A stretch of 64,000 bases of DNA from Melieria omissa (GCA_963971225.1 OZ020270.1:73734432-73798431), one strand, 5' to 3'; positions 11,173 to 26,225 are shown, numbered from the stretch's first letter. Made by a program: numbers and translations. Notes: generated by a model from the sequence alone, not told the origin.

Positions 11173-14065
11173 ATGCTGGTTGTTAAAATGGTTTGTTTAC
11201 ATTTTTCATTCCGTTGTGGTTTGAATTCAAACTGTCTTATCTGCAAACGATTGCGACTGAAGGTTTTATTAAAAATTTTGTGTATTTTCACGATTTTCAC
11301 GACGAAAAAGTGTACCATTTGTGGGAAAAAACGGCGTCGGGGCACTGGACCTTTTTTTCAAGTTCCTCTCGACGACCGTAGAAGAGGCATTTGGATTGCG
11401 AAATGTAATTTTGTGTTCCCGGCTCGTTCGTTTGTTTGCGGGGATCATTTTTTGGCAACTGATTTTATCAGAGGGCCAAAAATGATCAAGTTAATGCCAC
11501 ATGCAGCACCGTTGCCGTAAGTATATGAAATTTAAGCCTACCGAAACATTAAATTGGCAGTGGCAGAGCATGTGCACAAAACTTAAATTAAAATGAATTT
11601 GATTTATTATAGCGCGAGCATTTCGCATTACGATGTCCCCCAGGAGGAGCAGTTCGAAGACCTGCTAATTTTACTACATCCACCAAAAGAGTGCAAGGAG
11701 TTCTATACCCAGACAGAGTAAGTTTCAATGAGATGTATTTGAAAACTTGATTGTAATTTATACTTGTAGCCCAATAATCCAGGAATATTTTATGGAAAAA
11801 GAAATTTCGGACTTAAAAAAAGAAGTCAAAAAATTAAAGGAGGAGAACAAGCGCCTACAGCACAGACTGGAAGAATGCGAGGCGATTGTGTCAACTGTGA
11901 GATCCATATTCACAGATGGACAAGTGAGAAAAATGGTGTACCAGGTATTGTTTATTGTATTAACCACAACTTGAACGATGTTAATGCGAATTGTATATGT
12001 TTGTTTATTTCACAGAACGAAATATTAAATGGAGTTGGCCTGATATTTCAAGCACCATATGCCTGCACGCGTCTGGGCCATGTGCATATAATCACTTATA
12101 TACAAAAGGCTTCCCGCTGCCCCATGTCTCCACTCTTCAACGCTGGTATAGAATGGTTGACGTAAGTGAGGGAATTCTGTCAACAGCCATGGATTTGATG
12201 CGACACATAACAGATTTGTCAAATGAAGACAAAATCTGTGTTCTCGCGTTCGACGAGATGAAAGTCGCAGAAACTTACGAATACGACCAAAGAGCGGACT
12301 GTGTACGGAAACCTGCCAATTATGTCCAGGTGGTGATGGCGAGGGGTCTGAAGAAATCGTGGAAGCAACCCGTTTTCTACGATTTCGACCAGCAAATGAC
12401 CAAACCAATTTTGATTTCGGTAATCTCGGCACTACACCACGCAGGTTTTTCTGTGGTGGCAATTGTTTGTGACATGGGACTCACAAAACGAAAGCTGTGG
12501 AAAAGTTTGGAAGTAACAGTAGGTGAGTAATATGTTTGAATTTAATTTAATCAGTTTGAGTTTACATAAGCAATTTTTTTCGTAATTTAGACCAGCCATA
12601 CTTCGAACACCCCGTGAATAAAAAGGAAAAAATATTCACTTTTGCCGACGCTCCCCATCTTCTAAAATTAATCAGAAACCACTTCCTGGACACCGAAATT
12701 ATGTGGAAGGGCGAACTGCTGACAACGCGCAGCTTAGCTGATCTGCTCAAACATACGAGCACATCAGACGCGTCAATTACATTCAAACTGACGACCGAAC
12801 ATCTAACAGTTAAAGGAGTCGGTATGTTATTTATGTTATGATGTTATGTTCGCTAATGTTAACAACAAAATTCGTTACAATTTTTAGCCCGTCAATAAGT
12901 TAAGTTAACAGCACAAGTATTTTCAAATACCACCGCCGCTGCTATACGACGCTCATTAGGAATGGACATATACAAGCCAACACAAACAGCTGAAATGATT
13001 CAGCTTGTTAATGATTGGTTTGATGTCCTCAATTCCTCCATGGGAACATTTGGGTACCCAGGAAAGGTAATTTTTCTTTCCAATAAAGCCGAAAAATAGT
13101 TAAATTAAAAAATTTTTAAATTAAAATTTGTATGTATTACATTACAAATTTGTATGTATTACATGTATTACAGGAACCATATGGTGTAAAGCTCAAAAGC
13201 CAAGATAAGGTTATTAAGCGGATGAATGCCTTCATGTCTTCTCCAATTATTCCAAACAAAAAAAGTCTGGAAATATTTCAAAAAGGAATTTTAATGACTA
13301 ATTCCGCCTTGGTAATGCTCCACCAATATGTTAAGGCGAAGTGCAATATGGAGTACTTTCTAACAAACCGCCTTAACCAGGATGTGTTGGAGCACTTCTT
13401 TGGGGCAATTCGAAGCAAGGGTGGTCTGAATGATCATCCTTCCCCCAAGGAGTTTAAATACCGGCTGAGGAAATATATCTTAGGTATGTTTCATATTAAT
13501 TTCGTGTAATTTTTTTAATATTAATTTTTTAATTTAATTAATTTTTTCATTAATTTCTTAATCACTATTTAGCCAGAAATACCGAGCACCTAAGAGGAAT
13601 AGGCAATGTTTCTAAGGACACAACGGGTTGGCTCGGCACCGTACACAAACATGACGACCAGGCCGAGATTACCCTTGACAGCTTGAATGAGTCCTCAATT
13701 TCCTTCGACAGTCCTGACCCAGAGGAAGAGTCGGGAATCATCGCTGATTTTAATACGGACTCATTGCATGACATCGGCGTGCTTCATGAAGACGCAAAAA
13801 GCCAGGTCCGCGATTCCTAAGCGCAATTAAAGAAATGGAGAGCGTGTTCTACGCAATAAATCAAATGAAAATTTCATATCGAAAAAATCTTCTGAAGCGA
13901 TTGCTGGAAAAAAGCGCCCACGTAGGCGTCCCAGAGCATGTGAAGCGATTTTTCTTCACATGCAGAATTCATTTCCGTGTGCACCATTTAAACAAGCGCT
14001 TAAAGACGATGAAGGCCAAACAGAAAATAATGGGGTACAAAAAATTCATCAAAATCAATCTGTAA
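11173..14065 (+). pseudogene. P-type THAP transposase-like gene, copy 3 (broken)
   Basis: Exon 5 is the longer open form (10 bp longer than in copies 1, 2, 4 and 7). Exon 6 keeps the TAA stop (near 12896). It has Gln in VMLHQYV and an Ala codon changed by GCG to ACG near 13653, a change shared with copies 5 and 6. The first intron begins GTAAGTATATGAAA. The THAP plus coiled-coil frame is open. Confidence 0.85.
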
Positions 14066-14897
14066 AACTGGGAGAGAAAAAAGGTGAAATTAATCATTCC
14101 ATTTTTTAAATATTTGTGTACTTATACAGCACACGCAGCGGCCACACCTTCACTAGCTAGAGGCTTCAAGACAGCAGTGCACTCTGAAAGTGGTAAGAGA
14201 AACAAAAGTTAAAATCATTACATTTTTAAAATTTATATTTACTTATACAGCACATGCGGCTACAGCCCTTCGTTGGAGTCTTGCCTGACTGATGTTAAAT
14301 AAACGATTGAGCTCAACCGCTCACGACGCCTCTCTGATCAAGTACTGAGCGGTGACCAATAAGGTACACCATAATGGACAGCGAGAAGGTTTAGTGGGTT
14401 CAAGTCTCACACTGACGGCTTCGGCCAAGGGCTTTCGATGCTTCCTCCTCGTAAAACAAAACAAAAAAAAACACTTTTCCAAAACCTTAAATTAATAAAT
14501 TTGCCTTAGTCCAAATAAGTATCTGCAGTGCAGCAACGTTTCTCGATGTCCGCGTTGTAGGAACTATCTTGCACATTTATTGCCACTCGCTGTGCTGCGT
14601 CACTCCTGAACTCAGCGTTTTCGTTGGCAAAGCACTGAAAAAATAGTTTTTCTCGTATAAAATACTTCAATGTTTCTTTTTACTGCTTACTTTTTACCAG
14701 CAGCAGTCAATTTCGTGTTTTTCTCGTTTCCTTTGTTCACTTGAATCGTAAGAAATGTATCAGCTGATTTTGACAAGCAGCATGCCCAAAAGCACTAACA
14801 AAATACATGGGAATCCTAGTGCTACTTCCCCTTATACCCTTATAAGGTCGTATCACCTTATTAATACACCTTGTCTATGTGTTTATTTGCTTAGTGG

Positions 14898-14928
14898 CAT
14901 GATGAAATAAACAAGGTGAAGCGAGTAG
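14898..14928 (+). repeat. P-type 31-bp terminal repeat, unit 3
   Basis: Identical to the unit 1 repeat. Confidence 0.75.
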
Positions 14929-15207
14929 ATGGCATACCCTTATTTTGACAAAAGAGCTTTTGAAAAACTGACGTTTTCAAAATAAATTCTCTCAAAACAT
15001 GAAAGTCTTCTTCTTTCTTCGCTTTTCACGACTGCTTGTCACCAACTGACTGTTTATTTGAATCTTACATCTACTACCACTTGAGGCTACAATGCTATTA
15101 CATTACATTTAGATCTATTACTACTGTACACTACAATATATATATTTCAGGAAAAAATTTCCAGCAACTTTGAAAGGAAACAAAAATATTCGATTTTAAA
15201 AACTTAA

Positions 15208-16533
15208 GGGGAGGTTCTTTCAAATTTTTTTGAAAAAATCGTGTTTTTTTCACATAAAATGAAAGCTGTATGTCCGTAGAATATGTGTACGAAAGGATTT
15301 TTCGATACGATCGCCTTGTCCGCATACGAGTTTGTTTCTTCTACAGTGTTTTTCCCAGTTTTTGCCCGGAGCTGCTATCTTTCAACACGTTTTTCTCGAA
15401 ACCACGTTTTCCATCTGAATTTCAAGGATATCTTTTGATCTATTGTTCTAATTTCCTTAATCTAAAGCATGTTTGAAAGGTGATCATTTTCTGTATGGCT
15501 TATACCTAAAACGAGCATAAGTTACTATTAAATTGTTATTTATAATTAAGGTTTAATGACAAAAAAAGTGGCAAAAAAAATTTGTTTTTTTCGAGCGTTC
15601 ACATTTCAGTCAATTTTTGGTCAAAAATCATTATAGTTAGGTATAAGCCATAGAAAATTTCATCTACTTTCATTTAAAAAAACCTTTTTCATTTCAGATT
15701 ACTACAAGAGGCTGTAGGCTTGAAATTCGGAGACTAGATTTTTCAGGCAGTGATCGACGAAAGCCGCCATTGTTCAGCCGCCATTTTGAATTTTGTTACA
15801 AAAAATATATCATATTATTGTATAGGGTGTTTTTTTTAGAGGTATAGAACTTCGAATTGAAATAAAACACAAGAAAATCGTTTTAATGTCCATCAATTTG
15901 GCTTTATTAGAAGGATAATTTTATGCCATTAATGCTTAAATATGATTTCGGGCATGTGGCCGCCGCGGCTGGCTCGAATAAAGCCAATTCTACAGGTCCA
16001 ATTTTCAACCAGCTCCAATTGCTGTGCACGGTGGCGAATCGATTAATTCGGGTCCTCTTCAACATTTTGCTCTACAGCGGCAATTGTTTCTTCGGTGCGC
16101 ACTGTTCGACGTATCTGCGGATGCGTATTATCACATAGAGTAAACGTAGTGCGAAAACGACCCATGGTTAACCGAATTAATTGCTCTGATGGACGATGTC
16201 GACCATTAAATGGACGGAGCTTGCGGTAAACTTCGCGAACTGAACCATTATTTTCGAAATAAATTTGCACGATTTGCAAGCGTTGTTCTTTTGTCAACCT
16301 GTTCATGATGAAATGGCAAACCAAACTGAACATAAATGACATTAGAGTTGCCAGATTTGACCACAAAATGCAAGTTTTATCTCTATTCGAAAAACAAACC
16401 TATAAAAAAAACACCCTATATAATAAAATACCCATTCAACCGTCAAAACCGGATGTTTCTATGTTTTTTCATCATGCCACAAATCATTTCCAAACTTGGG
16501 CCTTTTTTTGGCCAAATTTGAAAGAACCTCCCC
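15208..16533. mobile_element. TTAA-flanked non-autonomous element, unit 3
   Basis: Both ends and TTAA sites are intact. It is 2 bp shorter than in unit 1 because of a T-run near 15243. Confidence 0.65.
15823..16418 (-). mobile_element. Deleted mariner-like element, unit 3
   Basis: 596 bp flanked by TA. The minus-strand ORF fragment ends at 16043. Confidence 0.8.
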
Positions 16534-16550
16534 TTAAGTGTTTATAAGAT

Positions 16551-16682
16551 TATTCGAAAGTTGAACAATTATTCGACTATTCGAAGCACATCGACTATTC
16601 GAATAGCACTATTCGAATACTATTCGTACAAACAACCACTATTCGAATAATCGATTAATCGATTTTCAAACTATTCGATTAC
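16551..16682 (+). promoter_or_regulatory. TATTCG motif cluster, unit 4
   Basis: Eight motifs with unchanged spacing. Confidence 0.45.
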
Positions 16683-16697
16683 TTTCAAGAGCCCTAC

Positions 16698-19580
16698 ATG
16701 CTGGTTGTTAAAATGGTTTGTTTACATTTTTCATTCCGTTGTGGTTTGAATTCAAACTGTCTTATCTGCAAACGATTGCGACTGAAGGTTTTATTAAAAA
16801 TTTTGTGTATTTTCACGATTTTCACGACGAAAAAGTGTACCATTTGTGGGAAAAAACGGCGTCGGGGCACTGGACCTTTTTTTCAAGTTCCTCTCGACGA
16901 CCGTAGAAGAGGCATTTGGATTGCGAAATGTAATTTTGTGTTCCCGGCTCGTTCGTTTGTTTGCGGGGATCATTTTTTGGCAACTGATTTTATCAGAGGG
17001 CCAAAAATGATCAAGTTAATGCCACATGCAGCACCGTTGCCGTAAGTATATTAAATTTAAGCCTACCGAAACATTAAATTGGCAGTGGCAGAGCATGTGC
17101 ACAAAACTTAAATTAAAATGAATTTGATTTATTATAGCGCGAGCATTTCGCATTACGATGTCCCCCAGGAGGAGCAGTTCGAAGACCTGCTAATTTTACT
17201 ACATCCACCAAAAGAGTGCAAGGAGTTCTATACCCAGACAGAGTAAGTTTCAATGAGATGTATTTGAAAACTTGATTGTAATTTATACTTGTAGCCCAAT
17301 AATCCAGGAATATTTTATGGAAAAAGAAATTTCGGACTTAAAAAAAGAAGTCAAAAAATTAAAGGAGGAGAACAAGCGCCTACAGCACAGACTGGAAGAA
17401 TGCGAGGCGATTGTGTCAACTGTGAGATCCATATTCACAGATGGACAAGTGAGAAAAATGGTGTACCAGGTATTGTTTATTGTATTAACCACAACTTGAA
17501 CGATGTTAATGCGAATTGTATATGTTTGTTTATTTCACAGAACGAAATATTAAATGGAGTTGGCCTGATATTTCAAGCACCATATGCCTGCACGCGTCTG
17601 GGCCATGTGCATATAATCACTTATATACAAAAGGCTTCCCGCTGCCCCATGTCTCCACTCTTCAACGCTGGTATAGAATGGTTGACGTAAGTGAGGGAAT
17701 TCTGTCAACAGCCATGGATTTGATGCGACACATAACAGATTTGTCAAATGAAGACAAAATCTGTGTTCTCGCGTTCGACGAGATGAAAGTCGCAGAAACT
17801 TACGAATACGACCAAAGAGCGGACTGTGTACGGAAACCTGCCAATTATGTCCAGGTGGTGATGGCGAGGGGTCTGAAGAAATCGTGGAAGCAACCCGTTT
17901 TCTACGATTTCGACCAGCAAATGACCAAACCAATTTTGATTTCGGTAATCTCGGCACTACACCACGCAGGTTTTTCTGTGGTGGCAATTGTTTGTGACAT
18001 GGGACTCACAAAACGAAAGCTGTGGAAAAGTTTGGAAGTAACAGTAGGTGAGTAATATGTTTGAATTTAATTTAATCAGTTTGAGTTTACATAAGCAATT
18101 TTTTTCGTAATTTAGACCAGCCATACTTCGAACACCCCGTGAATAAAAAGGAAAAAATATTCACTTTTGCCGACGCTCCCCATCTTCTAAAATTAATCAG
18201 AAACCACTTCCTGGACACCGAAATTATGTGGAAGGGCGAACTGCTGACAACGCGCAGCTTAGCTGATCTGCTGCTTAGCTGATCGCGTCAATTACATTCA
18301 AACTGACGACCGAACATCTAACAGTTAAAGGAGTCGGTATGTTATTTATGTTATGATGTTATGTTCGCTAATGTTAACAACAAAATTCGTTACAATTTTT
18401 AGCCCGTCAATAAGTTAAGTTAACAGCACAAGTATTTTCAAATACCACCGCCGCTGCTATACGACGCTCATTAGGAATGGACATATACAAGCCAACACAA
18501 ACAGCTGAAATGATTCAGCTTGTTAATGATTGGTTTGATGTCCTCAATTCCTCCATGGGAACATTTGGGTACCCAGGAAAGGTAATTTTTCTTTCCAATA
18601 AAGCCGAAAAATAGTTAAATTAAAAAATTTTTAAATTAAAATTTGTATGTATTACATTACAAATTTGTATGTATTACATGTATTACAGGAACCATATGGT
18701 GTAAAGCTCAAAAGCCAAGATAAGGTTATTAAGCGGATGAATGCCTTCATGTCTTCTCCAATTATTCCAAACAAAAAAAGTCTGGAAATATTTCAAAAAG
18801 GAATTTTAATGACTAATTCCGCCTTGGTAATGCTCCACGAATATGTTAAGGCGAAGTGCAATATGGAGTACTTTCTAACAAACCGCCTTAACCAGGATGT
18901 GTTGGAGCACTTCTTTGGGGCAATTCGAAGCAAGGGTGGTCTGAATGATCATCCTTCCCCCAAGGAGTTTAAATACCGGCTGAGGAAATATATCTTAGGT
19001 ATGTTTCATATTAATTTCGTGTAATTTTTTTAATATTAATTTTTTAATTTAATTAATTTTTTCATTAATTTCTTAATCACTATTTAGCCAGAAATACCGA
19101 GCACCTAAGAGGAATAGGCAATGTTTCTAAGGACACAACGGGTTGGCTCGGCACCGTACACAAACATGGCGACCAGGCCGAGATTACCCTTGACAGCTTG
19201 AATGAGTCCTCAATTTCCTTCGACAGTCCTGACCCAGAGGAAGAGTCGGGAATCATCGCTGATTTTAATACGGACTCATTGCATGACATCGGCGTGCTTC
19301 ATGAAGACGCAAAAAGCCAGGTCCGCGATTCCTAAGCGCAATTAAAGAAATGGAGAGCGTGTTCTACGCAATAAATCAAATGAAAATTTCATATCGAAAA
19401 AATCTTCTGAAGCGATTGCTGGAAAAAAGCGCCCACGTAGGCGTCCCAGAGCATGTGAAGCGATTTTTCTTCACATGCAGAATTCATTTCCGTGTGCACC
19501 ATTTAAACAAGCGCTTAAAGACGATGAAGGCCAAACAGAAAATAATGGGGTACAAAAAATTCATCAAAATCAATCTGTAA
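16698..19580 (+). pseudogene. P-type THAP transposase-like gene, copy 4 (broken)
   Basis: It matches copy 2 at every marker I checked: short exon 5 with TGA (near 18280), exon 6 TAA (near 18411), Glu in VMLHEYV, TATTAAA in intron 1, and the downstream CTTAG variant. The THAP plus coiled-coil frame is open. Confidence 0.85.
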
Positions 19581-20412
19581 AACTGGGAGAGAAAAAAGGT
19601 GAAATTAATCATTCCATTTTTTAAATATTTGTGTACTTATACAGCACACGCAGCGGCCACACCTTCACTAGCTAGAGGCTTCAAGACAGCAGTGCACTCT
19701 GAAAGTGGTAAGAGAAACAAAAGTTAAAATCATTACATTTTTAAAATTTATATTTACTTATACAGCACATGCGGCTACAGCCCTTCGTTGGAGTCTTGCC
19801 TGACTGATGTTAAATAAACGATTGAGCTCAACCGCTCACGACGCCTCTCTGATCAAGTACTGAGCGGTGACCAATAAGGTACACCATAATGGACAGCGAG
19901 AAGGTTTAGTGGGTTCAAGTCTCACACTGACGGCTTCGGCCAAGGGCTTTCGATGCTTCCTCCTCGTAAAACAAAACAAAAAAAAACACTTTTCCAAAAC
20001 CTTAAATTAATAAATTTGCCTTAGTCCAAATAAGTATCTGCAGTGCAGCAACGTTTCTCGATGTCCGCGTTGTAGGAACTATCTTGCACATTTATTGCCA
20101 CTCGCTGTGCTGCGTCACTCCTGAACTCAGCGTTTTCGTTGGCAAAGCACTGAAAAAATAGTTTTTCTCGTATAAAATACTTCAATGTTTCTTTTTACTG
20201 CTTACTTTTTACCAGCAGCAGTCAATTTCGTGTTTTTCTCGTTTCCTTTGTTCACTTGAATCGTAAGAAATGTATCAGCTGATTTTGACAAGCAGCATGC
20301 CCAAAAGCACTAACAAAATACATGGGAATCCTAGTGCTACTTCCCCTTATACCCTTATAAGGTCGTATCACCTTATTAATACACCTTGTCTATGTGTTTA
20401 TTTGCTTAGTGG

Positions 20413-20443
20413 CATGATGAAATAAACAAGGTGAAGCGAGTAG
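20413..20443 (+). repeat. P-type 31-bp terminal repeat, unit 4
   Basis: Identical to the unit 1 repeat. Confidence 0.75.
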
Positions 20444-20722
20444 ATGGCATACCCTTATTTTGACAAAAGAGCTTTTGAAAAACTGACGTTTTCAAAATAA
20501 ATTCTCTCAAAACATGAAAGTCTTCTTCTTTCTTCGCTTTTCACGACTGCTTGTCACCAACTGACTGTTTATTTGAATCTTACATCTACTACCACTTGAG
20601 GCTACAATGCTATTACATTACATTTAGATCTATTACTACTGTACACTACAATATATATATTTCAGGAAAAAATTTCCAGCAACTTTGAAAGGAAACAAAA
20701 ATATTCGATTTTAAAAACTTAA

Positions 20723-22050
20723 GGGGAGGTTCTTTCAAATTTTTTTGAAAAAATCGTGTTTTTTTTTCACATAAAATGAAAGCTGTATGTCCGTAGAATA
20801 TGTGTACGAAAGGATTTTTCGATACGATCGCCTTGTCCGCATACGAGTTTGTTTCTTCTACAGTGTTTTTCTTAGTTTTTGCCCGGAGCTGCTATCTTTC
20901 AACACGTTTTTCTCGAAACCACGTTTTCCATCTGAATTTCAAGGATATCTTTTGATCTATTGTTCTAATTTCCTTAATCTAAAGCATGTTTGAAAGGTGA
21001 TCATTTTCTGTATGGCTTATACCTAAAACGAGCATAAGTTACTATTAAATTGTTATTTATAATTAAGGTTTAATGACAAAAAAAGTGGCAAAAAAAATTT
21101 GTTTTTTTCGAGCGTTCACATTTCAGTCAATTTTTGGTCAAAAATCATTATAGTTAGGTATAAGCCATAGAAAATTTCATCTACTTTCATTTAAAAAAAC
21201 CTTTTTCATTTCAGATTACTACAAGAGGCTGTAGGCTTGAAATTCGGAGACTAGATTTTTCAGGCAGTGATCGACGAAAGCCGCCATTGTTCAGCCGCCA
21301 TTTTGAATTTTGTTACAAAAAATATATCATATTATTGTATAGGGTGTTTTTTTTAGAGGTATAGAACTTCGAATTGAAATAAAACACAAGAAAATCGTTT
21401 TAATGTCCATCAATTTGGCTTTATTAGAAGGATAATTTTATGCCATTAATGCTTAAATATGATTTCGGGCATGTGGCCGCCGCGGCTGGCTCGAATAAAG
21501 CCAATTCTACAGGTCCAATTTTCAACCAGCTCCAATTGCTGTGCACGGTGGCGAATCGATTAATTCGGGTCCTCTTCAACATTTTGCTCTACAGCGGCAA
21601 TTGTTTCTTCGGTGCGCACTGTTCGACGTATCTGCGGATGCGTATTATCACATAGAGTAAACGTAGTGCGAAAACGACCCATGGTTAACCGAATTAATTG
21701 CTCTGATGGACGATGTCGACCATTAAATGGACGGAGCTTGCGGTAAACTTCGCGAACTGAACCATTATTTTCGAAATAAATTTGCACGATTTGCAAGCGT
21801 TGTTCTTTTGTCAACCTGTTCATGATGAAATGGCAAACCAAACTGAACATAAATGACATTAGAGTTGCCAGATTTGACCACAAAATGCAAGTTTTATCTC
21901 TATTCGAAAAACAAACCTATAAAAAAAACACCCTATATAATAAAATACCCATTCAACCGTCAAAACCGGATGTTTCTATGTTTTTTCATCATGCCACAAA
22001 TCATTTCCAAACTTGGGCCTTTTTTTGGCCAAATTTGAAAGAACCTCCCC
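20723..22050. mobile_element. TTAA-flanked non-autonomous element, unit 4
   Basis: Both ends and TTAA sites are intact. It shares the CTTAG variant with unit 2. Confidence 0.65.
21340..21935 (-). mobile_element. Deleted mariner-like element, unit 4
   Basis: 596 bp flanked by TA. The minus-strand ORF fragment ends at 21560. Confidence 0.8.
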
Positions 22051-22067
22051 TTAAGTGTTTATAAGAT

Positions 22068-22199
22068 TATTCGAAAGTTGAACAATTATTCGACTATTCG
22101 AAGCACATCGACTATTCGAATAGCACTATTCGAATACTATTCGTACAAACAACCACTATTCGAATAATCGATTAATCGATTTTCAAACTATTCGATTAC
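22068..22199 (+). promoter_or_regulatory. TATTCG motif cluster, unit 5
   Basis: Eight motifs with unchanged spacing. Confidence 0.45.
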
Positions 22200-22214
22200 T
22201 TTCAAGAGCCCTAC

Positions 22215-25107
22215 ATGCTGGTTGTTAAAATGGTTTGTTTACATTTTTCATTCCGTTGTGGTTTGAATTCAAACTGTCTTATCTGCAAACGATTGCGACT
22301 GAAGGTTTTATTAAAAATTTTGTGTATTTTCACGATTTTCACGACGAAAAAGTGTACCATTTGTGGGAAAAAACGGCGTCGGGGCACTGGACCTTTTTTT
22401 CAAGTTCCTCTCGACGACCGTAGAAGAGGCATTTGGATTGCGAAATGTAATTTTGTGTTCCCGGCTCGTTCGTTTGTTTGCGGGGATCATTTTTTGGCAA
22501 CTGATTTTATCAGAGGGCCAAAAATGATCAAGTTAATGCCACATGCAGCACCGTTGCCGTAAGTATATGAAATTTAAGCCTACCGAAACATTAAATTGGC
22601 AGTGGCAGAGCATGTGCACAAAACTTAAATTAAAATGAATTTGATTTATTATAGCGCGAGCATTTCGCATTACGATGTCCCCCAGGAGGAGCAGTTCGAA
22701 GACCTGCTAATTTTACTACATCCACCAAAAGAGTGCAAGGAGTTCTATACCCAGACAGAGTAAGTTTCAATGAGATGTATTTGAAAACTTGATTGTAATT
22801 TATACTTGTAGCCCAATAATCCAGGAATATTTTATGGAAAAAGAAATTTCGGACTTAAAAAAAGAAGTCAAAAAATTAAAGGAGGAGAACAAGCGCCTAC
22901 AGCACAGACTGGAAGAATGCGAGGCGATTGTGTCAACTGTGAGATCCATATTCACAGATGGACAAGTGAGAAAAATGGTGTACCAGGTATTGTTTATTGT
23001 ATTAACCACAACTTGAACGATGTTAATGCGAATTGTATATGTTTGTTTATTTCACAGAACGAAATATTAAATGGAGTTGGCCTGATATTTCAAGCACCAT
23101 ATGCCTGCACGCGTCTGGGCCATGTGCATATAATCACTTATATACAAAAGGCTTCCCGCTGCCCCATGTCTCCACTCTTCAACGCTGGTATAGAATGGTT
23201 GACGTAAGTGAGGGAATTCTGTCAACAGCCATGGATTTGATGCGACACATAACAGATTTGTCAAATGAAGACAAAATCTGTGTTCTCGCGTTCGACGAGA
23301 TGAAAGTCGCAGAAACTTACGAATACGACCAAAGAGCGGACTGTGTACGGAAACCTGCCAATTATGTCCAGGTGGTGATGGCGAGGGGTCTGAAGAAATC
23401 GTGGAAGCAACCCGTTTTCTACGATTTCGACCAGCAAATGACCAAACCAATTTTGATTTCGGTAATCTCGGCACTACACCACGCAGGTTTTTCTGTGGTG
23501 GCAATTGTTTGTGACATGGGACTCACAAAACGAAAGCTGTGGAAAAGTTTGGAAGTAACAGTAGGTGAGTAATATGTTTGAATTTAATTTAATCAGTTTG
23601 AGTTTACATAAGCAATTTTTTTCGTAATTTAGACCAGCCATACTTCGAACACCCCGTGAATAAAAAGGAAAAAATATTCACTTTTGCCGACGCTCCCCAT
23701 CTTCTAAAATTAATCAGAAACCACTTCCTGGACACCGAAATTATGTGGAAGGGCGAACTGCTGACAACGCGCAGCTTAGCTGATCTGCTCAAACATACGA
23801 GCACATCAGACGCGTCAATTACATTCAAACTGACGACCGAACATCTAACAGTTAAAGGAGTCGGTATGTTATTTATGTTATGATGTTATGTTCGCTAATG
23901 TTAACAACAAAATTCGTTACAATTTTTAGCCCGTCAATAAGTTAAGTTAACAGCACAAGTATTTTCAAATACCACCGCCGCTGCTATACGACGCTCATTA
24001 GGAATGGACATATACAAGCCAACACAAACAGCTGAAATGATTCAGCTTGTTAATGATTGGTTTGATGTCCTCAATTCCTCCATGGGAACATTTGGGTACC
24101 CAGGAAAGGTAATTTTTCTTTCCAATAAAGCCGAAAAATAGTTAAATTAAAAAATTTTTAAATTAAAATTTGTATGTATTACATTACAAATTTGTATGTA
24201 TTACATGTATTACAGGAACCATATGGTGTAAAGCTCAAAAGCCAAGATAAGGTTATTAAGCGGATGAATGCCTTCATGTCTTCTCCAATTATTCCAAACA
24301 AAAAAAGTCTGGAAATATTTCAAAAAGGAATTTTAATGACTAATTCCGCCTTGGTAATGCTCCACCAATATGTTAAGGCGAAGTGCAATATGGAGTACTT
24401 TCTAACAAACCGCCTTAACCAGGATGTGTTGGAGCACTTCTTTGGGGCAATTCGAAGCAAGGGTGGTCTGAATGATCATCCTTCCCCCAAGGAGTTTAAA
24501 TACCGGCTGAGGAAATATATCTTAGGTATGTTTCATATTAATTTCGTGTAATTTTTTTAATATTAATTTTTTAATTTAATTAATTTTTTCATTAATTTCT
24601 TAATCACTATTTAGCCAGAAATACCGAGCACCTAAGAGGAATAGGCAATGTTTCTAAGGACACAACGGGTTGGCTCGGCACCGTACACAAACATGACGAC
24701 CAGGCCGAGATTACCCTTGACAGCTTGAATGAGTCCTCAATTTCCTTCGACAGTCCTGACCCAGAGGAAGAGTCGGGAATCATCGCTGATTTTAATACGG
24801 ACTCATTGCATGACATCGGCGTGCTTCATGAAGACGCAAAAAGCCAGGTCCGCGATTCCTAAGCGCAATTAAAGAAATGGAGAGCGTGTTCTACGCAATA
24901 AATCAAATGAAAATTTCATATCGAAAAAATCTTCTGAAGCGATTGCTGGAAAAAAGCGCCCACGTAGGCGTCCCAGAGCATGTGAAGCGATTTTTCTTCA
25001 CATGCAGAATTCATTTCCGTGTGCACCATTTAAACAAGCGCTTAAAGACGATGAAGGCCAAACAGAAAATAATGGGGTACAAAAAATTCATCAAAATCAA
25101 TCTGTAA
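22215..25107 (+). pseudogene. P-type THAP transposase-like gene, copy 5 (broken)
   Basis: It matches copy 3: open exon 5, exon 6 TAA (near 23938), Gln in VMLHQYV, and the GCG to ACG change near 24695. The DNA downstream of the gene instead matches unit 6, so the unit is a mosaic. The THAP plus coiled-coil frame is open. Confidence 0.85.
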
Positions 25108-25939
25108 AACTGGGAGAGAAAAAAGGTGAAATTAATCATTCCATTTTTTAAATATTTGTGTACTTATACAGCACACGCAGCGGCCACACCTTCACTAGCT
25201 AGAGGCTTCAAGACAGCAGTGCACTCTGAAAGTGGTAAGAGAAACAAAAGTTAAAATCATTACATTTTTAAAATTTATATTTACTTATACAGCACATGCG
25301 GCTACAGCCCTTCGTTGGAGTCTTGCCTGACTGATGTTAAATAAACGATTGAGCTCAACCGCTCACGACGCCTCTCTGATCAAGTACTGAGCGGTGACCA
25401 ATAAGGTACACCATAATGGACAGCGAGAAGGTTTAGTGGGTTCAAGTCTCACACTGACGGCTTCGGCCAAGGGCTTTCGATGCTTCCTCCTCGTAAAACA
25501 AAACAAAAAAAAACACTTTTCCAAAACCTTAAATTAATAAATTTGCCTTAGTCCAAATAAGTATCTGCAGTGCAGCAACGTTTCTCGATGTCCGCGTTGT
25601 AGGAACTATCTTGCACATTTATTGCCACTCGCTGTGCTGCGTCACTCCTGAACTCAGCGTTTTCGTTGGCAAAGCACTGAAAAAATAGTTTTTCTCGTAT
25701 AAAATACTTCAATGTTTCTTTTTACTGCTTACTTTTTACCAGCAGCAGTCAATTTCGTGTTTTTCTCGTTTCCTTTGTTCACTTGAATCGTAAGAAATGT
25801 ATCAGCTGATTTTGACAAGCAGCATGCCCAAAAGCACTAACAAAATACATGGGAATCCTAGTGCTACTTCCCCTTATACCCTTATAAGGTCGTATCACCT
25901 TATTAATACACCTTGTCTATGTGTTTATTTGCTTAGTGG

Positions 25940-25970
25940 CATGATGAAATAAACAAGGTGAAGCGAGTAG
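25940..25970 (+). repeat. P-type 31-bp terminal repeat, unit 5
   Basis: Identical to the unit 1 repeat. Confidence 0.75.
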
Positions 25971-26225
25971 ATGGCATACCCTTATTTTGACAAAAGAGCT
26001 TTTGAAAAACTGACGTTTTCAAAATAAATTCTCTCAAAACATGAAAGTCTTCTTCTTTCTTCGCTTTTCACGACTGCTTGTCACCAACTGACTGTTTATT
26101 TGAATCTTACATCTACTACCACTTGAGGCTACAATGCTATTACATTACATTTAGATCTATTACTACTGTACACTACAATATATATATTTCAGGAAAAAAT
26201 TTCCAGCAACTTTGAAAGGAAACAA